The translations under genes and the position numbers were made by a program. Below the pieces are notes generated by a model, which did not search any database, had not been told where the DNA came from, and worked only from the letters and a program-made list of their open reading frames with translations. DNA of 64,000 nucleotides from Streptomyces lomondensis. GTDB taxonomy: Bacteria > Actinomycetota > Actinomycetes > Streptomycetales > Streptomycetaceae. This document shows, one piece after another, positions 7,227 to 15,656 of this stretch. The DNA lies in NCBI RefSeq assembly GCF_014651035.1, contig NZ_BMWC01000010.1:287140-351139 (forward strand), given 5' to 3'. Each line of letters opens with the position of its first letter. The first letter of the stretch is position 1.

Positions 7227-9431
7227 ATGAGCACGTTCCACCTCAGCAGACGCGCCGTGCTGGCCGGGACCGCCGCCACCGCCGCCGTCGCCGCCCTTCC
7301 GGTCCTCCAGGGGCACGCCCAGGCCGCCGTCCCCGCCGCAGGGGCCGCCTACCGCTGGCGCAACGCCGTCCAGGGCGGCACCGGCTTCATCACCGGCGTC
7401 CTGTTCCACCCCACCGCCCGCGGCCTCGCCTACGCCCGTACCGACATCGGCGGCGCCTACCGCTGGGACGACCGGACCGGCCGGTGGAGCCCGCTGACCG
7501 ACCACCTCGGCTGGGACGACTGGAACCTGCTCGGGGTGGAGGCCATGGCCGTCGACCCGGCGCACCCGAACCGGGTGTACCTCGCCCTCGGCACGTACGC
7601 GCAGTCCTGGGCCGGCAACGGGGCCGTGCTGCGGTCCGAGGACCGCGGGGCCACCTGGAAGCGCACCGACCTGACCGTGAAGCTCGGGGCCAACGAGGAC
7701 GGGCGCGGGTGCGGCGAGCGGCTGCTCGTCGACCCGCGCGACAGCGACACCCTGTGGCTCGGCACCCGGCACGACGGGCTGCTCAAGTCGACCGACCGGG
7801 GCGCCACCTGGCAGGCCGCGAGCTTCCCGGCGACTCCGAGCGCCACCGGCCAGGGCATCACGTTCCTGGTCGCCGCGGGCCGTACCGTCTACGCCGGCTG
7901 GGGCGACTCCGACGGCACGGCCGGCAAGCCGAACCTGTACCGCACCTCCGACGGCACCACCTGGGAGGCCGTCCCCGGGCAGCCCACCGGCGCCGCCGCC
8001 AAGGTGCCGATCCGCGCCGCGTACGACCGGCACACGTGCGAGCTGTACGTGACGTACGCCAACGCCCCCGGCCCCAACGGCCAGTCCGACGGCAGCGTGC
8101 ACAAGCTGCGCACCAGCAGCGGGAAGTGGACCGAAGTCACGCCGGTGAAGCCCGGCGGGACGACGAGCGACGGCGGGACCGACGCCTTCGGCTACGGCGG
8201 TGTCGCCGTCGACGCCCGCCGCCCGGGCACGCTCGTCGTCTCCACCAACAACCGCTGGGCCGAGATCGACACCGTGTTCCGCTCCACGAACGGCGGCCGC
8301 ACCTGGACCTCCCTGAAGGACACGGCCGTCTTCGACGTCTCCGAGACGCCCTACCTCAAGTGGGGCGGCGACAAGCCCAAGTTCGGCTGGTGGATCCAGG
8401 CCCTCGCCCTCGACCCGTACGACTCCGAGCACGTCGTGTACGGCACGGGCGCGACCCTCTACGGCACCCGCGACCTCAGGAACTGGGCCCCGCAGATCCG
8501 CGGCCTGGAGGAGGCGTCCATCCGCCAGCTCGTTTCGCCTCCGACCGGTGAGGCGCACCTGATCAGCGGGTCCGGGGACATCGGTGTGATGTACCACGAG
8601 CGGCTCACGGCGTCCCCGTCGCGCGGCATGGCCTCGAATCCGGTGTTCGGCACGTCGACGGGCCTGTCGCTGGCCGCGGCCAAGCCGTCGTACGTGGTCC
8701 GCGCGGGCTGGGGCGACAACGGCAACGGGGCCTGGTCGAACGACGGCGGCAAGACGTGGGCCCCGTTCCAGGCTCAGCCGAGCATGGCCAAGAGCGCGCC
8801 GGGGCCGATCGCCACCAATGCCGACGGCAGCGTCCTGCTGTGGTCCTTCGGCACGAGCAACCCGGGCTTCCGCTCGGCGGACAACGGCGCCACCTGGTCG
8901 GAGGTCGCCTCCTTCCCGAAGGGCGCCGCCCCGGTCGCGGACCCGGTCGACCCGAAGCGCTTCTACGCCTTCGACACCACCACCGGCACCCTGTTCGCCA
9001 GTACGGACGGCGGAGAGACCTTCACCGCGCGGGCCACCGGCCTGAGCTCGGGCGACACCGAGTTCCAGCTCGTCGCCGCCCCGGGCCGCTCCGGCGACCT
9101 GTGGCTCAGCCTCAAGTGGAACGGGCTGTACCGCTCCACCGACGGCGGCGCGGCCTTCACCAAGGTCGCCAGCTGCTGGGCCTCGTACACCCTCGGCTTC
9201 GGCAAGGCCGCCGAGGGCGCCTCCTACCCGGCGGTCTACATGGTCGGCTCCACCGAGAGCATCACGGCCGTGTACCGCTCGGACGACGAGGCGAAGAGCT
9301 GGGTGCGCGTCAACGACGACCAGCACCAGTGGGGCTGGATCGGCGCCGCCATCACCGGCGACCCGCGCGTGTACGGCCGGGTCTACATCGCCACCAACGG
9401 ACGCGGTGTGCAGTACGGGGAGCCCGCCTGA
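7227..9431 (+). CDS. Secreted GH74 xyloglucanase (Tat signal)
   Basis: Glycoside hydrolase family 74, 734 residues; members are endo-xyloglucanases or xyloglucan-oligosaccharide reducing-end enzymes built from two seven-bladed beta-propellers. The N-terminus is a signal peptide with a twin-arginine motif (HLSRRAVLAGT) and a cleavage region near AQA-AVP. The hallmark YARTDIGGAYRWD near residues 69-81 includes the conserved Asp (about D73) that is catalytic in the family, and many S-x-D-G-G-x-T-W propeller repeats follow. No cellulose-binding module is attached. The ATG at 7227 is chosen for its GAGG site; the frame upstream runs through the dispersed repeat. Its stop overlaps the next start (TGATG), so it is coupled to the GH42 gene. 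Confidence 0.92.
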   Translation: MSTFHLSRRAVLAGTAATAAVAALPVLQGHAQAAVPAAGAAYRWRNAVQGGTGFITGVLFHPTARGLAYARTDIGGAYRWDDRTGRWSPLTDHLGWDDWNLLGVEAMAVDPAHPNRVYLALGTYAQSWAGNGAVLRSEDRGATWKRTDLTVKLGANEDGRGCGERLLVDPRDSDTLWLGTRHDGLLKSTDRGATWQAASFPATPSATGQGITFLVAAGRTVYAGWGDSDGTAGKPNLYRTSDGTTWEAVPGQPTGAAAKVPIRAAYDRHTCELYVTYANAPGPNGQSDGSVHKLRTSSGKWTEVTPVKPGGTTSDGGTDAFGYGGVAVDARRPGTLVVSTNNRWAEIDTVFRSTNGGRTWTSLKDTAVFDVSETPYLKWGGDKPKFGWWIQALALDPYDSEHVVYGTGATLYGTRDLRNWAPQIRGLEEASIRQLVSPPTGEAHLISGSGDIGVMYHERLTASPSRGMASNPVFGTSTGLSLAAAKPSYVVRAGWGDNGNGAWSNDGGKTWAPFQAQPSMAKSAPGPIATNADGSVLLWSFGTSNPGFRSADNGATWSEVASFPKGAAPVADPVDPKRFYAFDTTTGTLFASTDGGETFTARATGLSSGDTEFQLVAAPGRSGDLWLSLKWNGLYRSTDGGAAFTKVASCWASYTLGFGKAAEGASYPAVYMVGSTESITAVYRSDDEAKSWVRVNDDQHQWGWIGAAITGDPRVYGRVYIATNGRGVQYGEPA

Positions 9432-11398
9432 TGCCCGACCTGAGCGACGCCACCCGGGGCCGCCTCCTCTACGGCGGCGACTACAACCCGGAGCAGTGGC
9501 CCGAGGAGACCTGGCACGAGGACGTCCGGCTGATGAAGGCCGCCGGCGTCAACTCCGTCACGCTCGGCGTCTTCTCCTGGTCGACGCTGGAACCGGAGCC
9601 GGGTGCACGGGAGTTCGGCTGGCTGGACACGCTGATGGACCTGATGCACGACAGCGGCATCGGCGTCGTCCTCGCCACCCCGACCTCCGCGCCCCCGCCC
9701 TGGATGGGCCGGCTGCACCCCGACACCCTGCCCGTCACCGAGGAGGGCCGCACCGAGTGGTGGGGCGGCCGCCAGCACTTCTCGCACTCCAGCGCCACCT
9801 ACCGGCGCTACGCCGCCGCCATCACCGAGGACCTGGCCGCCCGCTACGGCGGCCACCCGGCCCTGATGATGTGGCACATCAACAACGAGTACTGCACCTT
9901 CGACTACGGCGACGAGGCGGCCGCCGCCTTCCGACGGTGGCTGCGGGAGAAGTACGGCACCCTCGACGCCCTCAACGAGGCCTGGGGCACCGCCTTCTGG
10001 AGCCAGGGCTACGACACCTGGGACGGCATCCTGCCGCCCCGCCTGCCGCACTACATGCGCAACCCCACCCAGGTCCTGGACTTCCGGCGCTTCACCTCCG
10101 ACATGCTCCTGGAGTGCTACACCGCCGAGCGGGACATCGTCCGCCGGCACACCCCGCACCTCCCGGTCACCAGCAACTTCATGCCGTTGTGGTTCGGGCA
10201 GGACGCCTGGCGCTGGGCCGAGGAGGAGGACGTCGTCTCCGTCGACCTCTACCCCGACCCGCGCGACCCGCTCGGCGCGCAGAACGGCGCCCTGGTCCAG
10301 GACATGACCCGCTCCCAGGCGCGCGGGCCGTGGATGCTCATGGAGCAGGCGGCCGGGCCGGTCAACTGGCGGGGCGTGAACCACCCCAAGCCCCGCGGCC
10401 TCAACCGGCTCTGGTCGCTCCAGGCCGTGGCCCGCGGCGCCGACGCCGTCTGCTACTTCCAGTGGCGGCAGTCCCGGCAGGGCGCGGAGAAGTTCCACTC
10501 CGGCATGGTCAGCCACGCGGGGGAGGCGGGCCGGACGTACCAGGAGGTCAAGCAGCTCGGCGCCGACCTGGCGCGGATCGCTCCGCAGGTGACCGGCCGG
10601 CACCTCACCGCCGACGTCGCCGTCCTGCACGACTGGCACGCCTGGTGGGCCGGCGCCCAGGACGGCCGCCTGTCCAGCCAGGTGGAGTACCCGGACGTGC
10701 TGCGCGCCTGGCACCGGGCCCTGTGGCAGGCGCACCTCACCACCGACTTCGCCCACCCCGAGCACGACCTCACGCCGTACTCGGTGGTCGTCGTGCCCCA
10801 GCTGTACGCGCTCACCGACGCGGCGACCGAGAACCTCCTCGCCTACGTACGGCAGGGCGGCACCCTGGTCTGCGGTTTCCTGACCGGCGTCGCCGACGAG
10901 GACGACCGGGTGCGCCCCGGCGGCATGGACGCCCGGCTGCGGGAGCTGTTCGGCATCCGCACGCTGCACGAGTGGTGGCCGCTGGACGCCGGGGAGACCG
11001 CCGCGTGCGAGGGCTTCCGGGGCACCCTGTGGTCCGAGGAGCTGGAGGCGGACGGCACCGCCGAGGAGACCGTCCCGTACAAGGGCGGCGAGCTCGACGG
11101 ACTGCCCGCCGTCCTGCGCAAGGGCCGGGCCTGGTACGTCTCCACGCTCCCGGAGCCCGAGGCGCTGCGCGACCTGCTGGCCCGGATCGCCGAGGGCGCG
11201 GGCGTCCGCCCGGTGCTGGACGGCCTCCCCGAGCAGGTCGAGGCCGTACGCCGGGGCGAGGTGCTGTTCGTGCTCAACCACGGCCGCGAGCCGGTGACCG
11301 TCGAGGTGCCCGGCACCCACCACGACCTGCTGACGGACACGGCCGTCACCGACCGGATCACCCTCGGCCGCTACGGGGCGGCGGTGCTCCGGCCATGA
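9431..11398 (+). CDS. GH42 beta-galactosidase
   Basis: Family 42 beta-galactosidase, 655 residues, with no signal peptide, so cytoplasmic. The N-terminus YGGDYNPEQWPEETW is typical. The acid/base Glu is in MMWHINNEYC (E153) and the nucleophile Glu in WMLMEQAAGP (E305). The trimerisation domain and a C-terminal beta domain follow, giving the usual family length. It starts at an ATG sharing one base with the GH74 stop and overlaps the GH95 gene by ATGA. In this locus it would remove the galactose of xyloglucan side chains once fucose is gone. GH2 or GH35 enzymes usually do this in described xyloglucan systems, so the assignment of substrate is inference. Confidence 0.9.
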   Translation: MPDLSDATRGRLLYGGDYNPEQWPEETWHEDVRLMKAAGVNSVTLGVFSWSTLEPEPGAREFGWLDTLMDLMHDSGIGVVLATPTSAPPPWMGRLHPDTLPVTEEGRTEWWGGRQHFSHSSATYRRYAAAITEDLAARYGGHPALMMWHINNEYCTFDYGDEAAAAFRRWLREKYGTLDALNEAWGTAFWSQGYDTWDGILPPRLPHYMRNPTQVLDFRRFTSDMLLECYTAERDIVRRHTPHLPVTSNFMPLWFGQDAWRWAEEEDVVSVDLYPDPRDPLGAQNGALVQDMTRSQARGPWMLMEQAAGPVNWRGVNHPKPRGLNRLWSLQAVARGADAVCYFQWRQSRQGAEKFHSGMVSHAGEAGRTYQEVKQLGADLARIAPQVTGRHLTADVAVLHDWHAWWAGAQDGRLSSQVEYPDVLRAWHRALWQAHLTTDFAHPEHDLTPYSVVVVPQLYALTDAATENLLAYVRQGGTLVCGFLTGVADEDDRVRPGGMDARLRELFGIRTLHEWWPLDAGETAACEGFRGTLWSEELEADGTAEETVPYKGGELDGLPAVLRKGRAWYVSTLPEPEALRDLLARIAEGAGVRPVLDGLPEQVEAVRRGEVLFVLNHGREPVTVEVPGTHHDLLTDTAVTDRITLGRYGAAVLRP

Positions 11399-13584
11399 CC
11401 GCCACCGCACCCGTCCACGGCACCTGGGAACCGCGGCCGGCCGCCCGCTGGGAGGACGCCTTCCTGAGCGGCAACGGCCACCACGGCGCCCTTGTGTTCG
11501 GTGATCCGAACAGTGAGCGGGTCATCGTCACGCATCACACCCTGGTGCGGCCCAACGGCAGCGACACCCGGCCCCCGCAGCTCGCCGCCGACCTCCCCGC
11601 CCTCCAGGACCGCCTCCTGGCGGGCGACCGGGCGGCCGCCGAGAGCTTCACGGACGGCCGCCCGCACCAGTGGGTCCAGCCCTTCCACCCCGCCTTCCAG
11701 ATCCGGCTGAACCGGGCGTCCGGCGACCTGCGCGACTACCGCCGCGACGTCGACTTCACCACCGGCGTGGTGAGCGCGACCTGCACCGGCTGGACCGGCC
11801 GCGTCTTCGTCTCCCGCGCCGACGACGTGATCGTCCAGCACGTCACCGGACCCGGCCTCACCCTCGACATCGACCTGGACCACCGGCTGCCCGGCGCCCC
11901 CGCCGGACTCGGCATCGGCCACGGGGCCGTCCTCACCCCCGAGGGCGCCCTGCTCAGCCTGCGCTCCCGCTACCCGGACAGCGACCGGGCCTTCACCGGC
12001 GTCACCCAGGTCACCGTCACCGGCGGCACGACGACCCTCGTACCGCCCGGCGTGCGCGTCGAGGGCGCCCGGTCCGTGCTGCTCCTCACCCGGGTGCGCC
12101 GGCACACCGGCGAACTCGACGTGGTCGCCGAGGGCCGCGCCCTGCGCGCCCTGCCCCCGGAGTACGACGAACTCCTCGACCGCCATGCCGCCCCGCACCG
12201 CACCGCCTACGAGCGCGTCACCCTCGACCTCGCCGCAGACCCCGCCGAACGCGCCCTGCCCGGCTCCGAGTTGCTGACCCGGCCGCGCAGCGCCGCCCTG
12301 CTGGAGCGCCTCTTCGCCGCCGGCCGCTACCACCTGCTCTCCGCGAGCGGCCTCTGCCCGCCCCGCCTGACCGGCCTGTGGACCGGCGACTGGAACACCG
12401 CCTGGTCGGGGGCGTTCACCAACGACGCCAACCTCAACCTCCAGACCGCCTCGGCCGCTGCCGCCGCCCTCCCCGAGGTCACCGAGGCCCACGCGAACCT
12501 GATCCACCGCCAGCTGCCCGACTGGCGCGACAACGCCCGCACAATCTTCGGCACCCGGGGCGCCGTCGCACCCGCCCACACCGACGGCGAGTCCGGCCAC
12601 GCCTACCACTACAGCCGCGAATACCCCCTGCACCTGTGGACCGCCGGCGCCGACTGGCTGCTCAAACCCCTCGTCGACCACGACGAGACCCACGGCACCC
12701 GCGACCCGCGCACCGCCGCGGCCCTCGCCGAAGTCGCCCTCTTCTACGAGGACTTCCTCACCAGGACGGACGAGCACGGCCACCTCGTCGTCGTCCCGTC
12801 CTACTCACCCGAGAACCGCCCCGCCAACGCGAGCTGGGGCACGATCAACGCCGCGATGGACCTCTCCGCGGCCCGCCACGCCCTGCGCACGGCCGCCGCC
12901 TACCACCCCGGCCCCGACGCCGACCGCTGGCGCGCCCTGGCCGACCGGCTGCCGCCGCACCGGGTCAACGAGGACGGGGCCCTGGCCGAATGGGCCTGGC
13001 CGGGCCTTGCGGACTCCTACGACCACCGCCACCTCAGCCACCTCTACGGCGTCTGGCCGCTCGACGAGATCACCCCCTACGACACCCCCGACCTCGCGGC
13101 CGCCGCCCACCGCGCCCTCGAACTGCGCGGCGCCGAGAACGACTCCGCGCACGGCCACCTGCACCACGCCCTCATAGCGGCCCGGCTCAGGGACGCCGAC
13201 CGCGTCGCCCACGCCCTCGGCCAGGTCCTGGACGGCGACTTCTTCCACGCCTCCCTGATGAGCGCGCACTACCCCAAGCGCGACGTCTACAACGCCGACG
13301 CGGCGCACACCCTGCCCGCCGTGCTGATCGAGATGCTCGTGCAGTCCACCCCCGACCGGCTGGTGCTGCTCCCCGCGCTCCCGGCGGCGTATCCCAGCGG
13401 GGCGCTGCGCGGTGTGCGCACCCGGTTCGGGGCCGAGATCGACCTCACCTGGACGCGGGACCGCGCCACCGCGGTCATCAGGCCGGGCCGCACTCACCGC
13501 GTCGAACTCCGGACTTCCTCCGGCGCAGAATCCCTCCACCTGGTCGCCGGAGAAGACCACGTCCTCACCCTGAGGGCGTGGTAG
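11395..13584 (+). CDS. GH95 alpha-L-fucosidase (or alpha-L-galactosidase)
   Basis: Family 95 glycosidase of 729 residues without a signal peptide. Typical signatures are the N-terminal beta-sandwich stretch WEDAFLSGNGHHGALVFG, the barrel segment LTGLWTGDWNTAWSGAFTND with the NLNLQ asparagines that assist catalysis in this inverting family, and VVPSYSPEN. GH95 members release alpha-1,2-linked L-fucose, and some L-galactose, from galactosyl side chains as found in xyloglucan. It is translationally coupled to the GH42 gene by a 4-bp overlap, which suits a fucose-then-galactose order of removal. The motif W-T-G-D-W differs slightly from the usual W-N-D, so the exact sugar should not be taken for granted. 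Confidence 0.85.
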   Translation: MTATAPVHGTWEPRPAARWEDAFLSGNGHHGALVFGDPNSERVIVTHHTLVRPNGSDTRPPQLAADLPALQDRLLAGDRAAAESFTDGRPHQWVQPFHPAFQIRLNRASGDLRDYRRDVDFTTGVVSATCTGWTGRVFVSRADDVIVQHVTGPGLTLDIDLDHRLPGAPAGLGIGHGAVLTPEGALLSLRSRYPDSDRAFTGVTQVTVTGGTTTLVPPGVRVEGARSVLLLTRVRRHTGELDVVAEGRALRALPPEYDELLDRHAAPHRTAYERVTLDLAADPAERALPGSELLTRPRSAALLERLFAAGRYHLLSASGLCPPRLTGLWTGDWNTAWSGAFTNDANLNLQTASAAAAALPEVTEAHANLIHRQLPDWRDNARTIFGTRGAVAPAHTDGESGHAYHYSREYPLHLWTAGADWLLKPLVDHDETHGTRDPRTAAALAEVALFYEDFLTRTDEHGHLVVVPSYSPENRPANASWGTINAAMDLSAARHALRTAAAYHPGPDADRWRALADRLPPHRVNEDGALAEWAWPGLADSYDHRHLSHLYGVWPLDEITPYDTPDLAAAAHRALELRGAENDSAHGHLHHALIAARLRDADRVAHALGQVLDGDFFHASLMSAHYPKRDVYNADAAHTLPAVLIEMLVQSTPDRLVLLPALPAAYPSGALRGVRTRFGAEIDLTWTRDRATAVIRPGRTHRVELRTSSGAESLHLVAGEDHVLTLRAW

Positions 13585-13618
13585 TTCCCCCCACCCCCCC
13601 ACCCATGGAAGGGACACC

Positions 13619-14332
13619 ATGGCATCACGCACGCTGAGCAGGGTCACCAAGGCCCTGCTGGCCCCCGCTCTGGCCCTCGGCGTCACCGTCGGCCTCGGCT
13701 CCGCCCCCGCCTCCGCCGCCGTCTGGAACTCCTGCGACCAGTGGGGCAACACCAGCCTGAACGGCTACACGCTCTACAACAACATCTGGGGCTCCGGCGC
13801 CGGCAGCCAGTGCATCTGGGCCAACTCCGGCACCAACTGGGGCGTCTGGGCCAACCACCCCAACACCGGCGGCATCAAGTCCTACCCGAACCAGACGAAG
13901 GCGATCAACAAGTCGATCACCTCGCTGGGCTCGCTGTCCAGCAGCTACAACGTCAGCGTCCCGTCGTCCGGCGCGTACAACACGTCGTACGACATCTGGG
14001 ACACGGACCACGACTACGAGATCATGCTCTGGGTCAACAAGACCGGAGCCGTCGGCCCGATCGGCAGCTCGCAGGGCAGCGTGACGCTCGGCGGCCACAC
14101 CTGGAACGTCTTCAAGGGCACCAACGGCGCCAACGAGGTGTTCTCGTTCATCCGCACCTCCAACTCCAACTCCGGCACCGTGAACATCCTGCCGATCCTG
14201 AAGTGGATCAAGGACACCAAGAAGTGGATGGGCAACGAGACCATCGGTGATGTGCAGTTCGGCTACGAGGTCACCTCGTCGTCCGGCGGTCTGAACTTCA
14301 CCACCAACAACCTCACGGTCAGCAGCAGCTGA
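13619..14332 (+). CDS. Secreted GH12 endo-glucanase/xyloglucanase
   Basis: Family 12 glycoside hydrolase, 237 residues, with a Sec signal peptide that ends near ASA-AVW (about residue 34). The mature chain is a single beta-jelly-roll catalytic domain of normal size without a binding module. The nucleophile Glu is in DYEIMLWV (E134) and the acid/base Glu in FGYEVTS (E217). GGAAGGGA lies before the ATG. It is the last gene of the rightward operon, 34 bp after the GH95 gene. GH12 enzymes cut beta-1,4-glucan, and several attack xyloglucan; the context favours xyloglucan. It ends only 27 bp from the convergent sulfotransferase gene. Confidence 0.93.
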   Translation: MASRTLSRVTKALLAPALALGVTVGLGSAPASAAVWNSCDQWGNTSLNGYTLYNNIWGSGAGSQCIWANSGTNWGVWANHPNTGGIKSYPNQTKAINKSITSLGSLSSSYNVSVPSSGAYNTSYDIWDTDHDYEIMLWVNKTGAVGPIGSSQGSVTLGGHTWNVFKGTNGANEVFSFIRTSNSNSGTVNILPILKWIKDTKKWMGNETIGDVQFGYEVTSSSGGLNFTTNNLTVSSS

Positions 14333-14359
14333 CCCGAAGGGCCGGGGCCGGCCGTGCCG

Positions 14360-15547
14360 TCAGGCGCGGTCGACCTCGGCCCGCAGCGCGTTGTACTCGG
14401 CGAAGGCCGACTCGACCCGGGCCCGGGTCAGGCCGTAGCGGGACAGGTCGTAGGTGTGCTTGCGGGTGCCCTTGGGGCGGGCGACGGCCGCGGGCAGCCG
14501 GGCCGCGTCGGCCTCGGTCCAGGGGGCGCCGACGGCCGCGTAGAGCTTCGGGGCGCCGGTCGCCGGGTCGGAGCCGAGCCAGGAGTACGGGACGTCCACC
14601 AGCTGCTCCGCCGGGACGGCGGCCCGGGCCGCGAGACCGCGCGTCATGGCCCGGCTCAGCAGACCCAGCCAGGTGGTGCCGATGCCGGCCAGATCGAGGG
14701 GGCGGGTGCTGACGGCCATGCCGTGCTCGATCAGGCTGCAGAAGGACGCGACGACGGTGACCGGGTCGCGGTGGCACCACACGAGCGTGGCGTCGGGGAA
14801 GACCCTCAGCAACGCGTCCAGGTTCTCCAGGTGCATGGGCGACTTCAGCATCCAGCGCCGCCGCGGACGGCCGTACTGGAGCACCTGGTAGACCTGCTTG
14901 AGGTACCGGTAGTCGGCGGTGAAGTCCCGCGCGCAGTGCCACGCCAGGTACTCGGGGATCCGGGCCTGGGAGAACGGCATCAGGGCGTGGGGCAGCGCGA
15001 ACGTGCACTCTTCGGGGCCTTCGGCGGCCATCGCGTGGATGTCGCGGAAGCGGGGCGCGAACAGGTCCGTGCCCTGGACCAGCCGGCGCCCGGCCGCGAC
15101 CGCCCTGCGCCGCTGCCGGGGCGGCAGCTCCAGGTCGGGTCCCAGCAGTTCCCACAGCAGGGGACACCGGTGCTCGTCCGAGATCGACAGCACCGCGTGC
15201 GTGACCGTGGTCGCCGTGCGCGGCAGTCCCACCACGAACACGGGTCGCTCGATCGGCTCCCGCTCGATCTCCGGGTGCTCGGCGATCAGCCGCCGCACCC
15301 GGGCCCGGTTGGCCAGGTGCCGCCGGACGTGCGCCTGCGCGGACTGCCAGCCGACCGGCGTGAGGTTCTCGGCCTTCGCCCACCAGCCCAGCAGGGCCCG
15401 GAAGTCGTCGGTGAACTCCCGGTCTCCCGGGGCCTGACCGGCCTCGGCCGCGATGCGGTCGAAGATCCGGCCGGGGTCGCGGCGGGAGCCGAAGGCGGGC
15501 CGCAGCAGCAGGTTGGCCAGAGTGAGGGCGAGCGGAGACGAGGACAC
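14360..15547 (-). CDS. Sulfotransferase family protein
   Basis: PAPS-dependent sulfotransferase-like protein of 395 residues (Sulfotransfer_3 type). The 5'-phosphosulfate-binding loop is visible as VFVVGLPRTATTVTHAVL near residue 100, and a 3'-phosphate-binding region as WCHRDPVTVVASFCSL, with R and S in the expected places. There is no signal peptide or membrane segment. The GTG start has only a weak ribosome site. The acceptor is unknown. It lies between GH12 and GH31 genes in a xyloglucan locus but is separated from GH31 by a hairpin, so it may be an unrelated passenger. Confidence 0.8.
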   Translation of the reverse strand: MSSSPLALTLANLLLRPAFGSRRDPGRIFDRIAAEAGQAPGDREFTDDFRALLGWWAKAENLTPVGWQSAQAHVRRHLANRARVRRLIAEHPEIEREPIERPVFVVGLPRTATTVTHAVLSISDEHRCPLLWELLGPDLELPPRQRRRAVAAGRRLVQGTDLFAPRFRDIHAMAAEGPEECTFALPHALMPFSQARIPEYLAWHCARDFTADYRYLKQVYQVLQYGRPRRRWMLKSPMHLENLDALLRVFPDATLVWCHRDPVTVVASFCSLIEHGMAVSTRPLDLAGIGTTWLGLLSRAMTRGLAARAAVPAEQLVDVPYSWLGSDPATGAPKLYAAVGAPWTEADAARLPAAVARPKGTRKHTYDLSRYGLTRARVESAFAEYNALRAEVDRA

Positions 15548-15608
15548 GCAGGGAACCTATCCCGTCCAACCCGCCCGCGCCGCACGGAAGTTGGCCGAAG
15601 AAGTGGAA

Positions 15609-15645
15609 GGGGTGGCCGGAAGACCTCCATCGATCCGGCCACCCC
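15609..15645 (-). terminator. Terminator after the GH31 gene
   Basis: A perfect 11-bp stem GGGGTGGCCGG (15609-15619 with 15635-15645) with a 15-base loop, 12 bp past the GH31 stop. It separates the lacI-GH31 unit from the sulfotransferase gene. Confidence 0.7.
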
Positions 15646-15656
15646 GTCCGGCACGG

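Noticed and set aside
8954..8963. GAAGCGCTTC core, as in the operators, inside the GH74 gene
   Set aside because: It is the in-frame codon run Lys-Arg-Phe (AAG CGC TTC), common in this high-GC genome, and both flanks differ from the perfect 14-mer. A weak auxiliary site cannot be excluded.
6039..9326. 1095-codon open frame on the minus strand across permease and GH74 genes
   Set aside because: Antisense shadow frame over three recognised genes; repetitive Arg/Gly/Ala composition and no domain.
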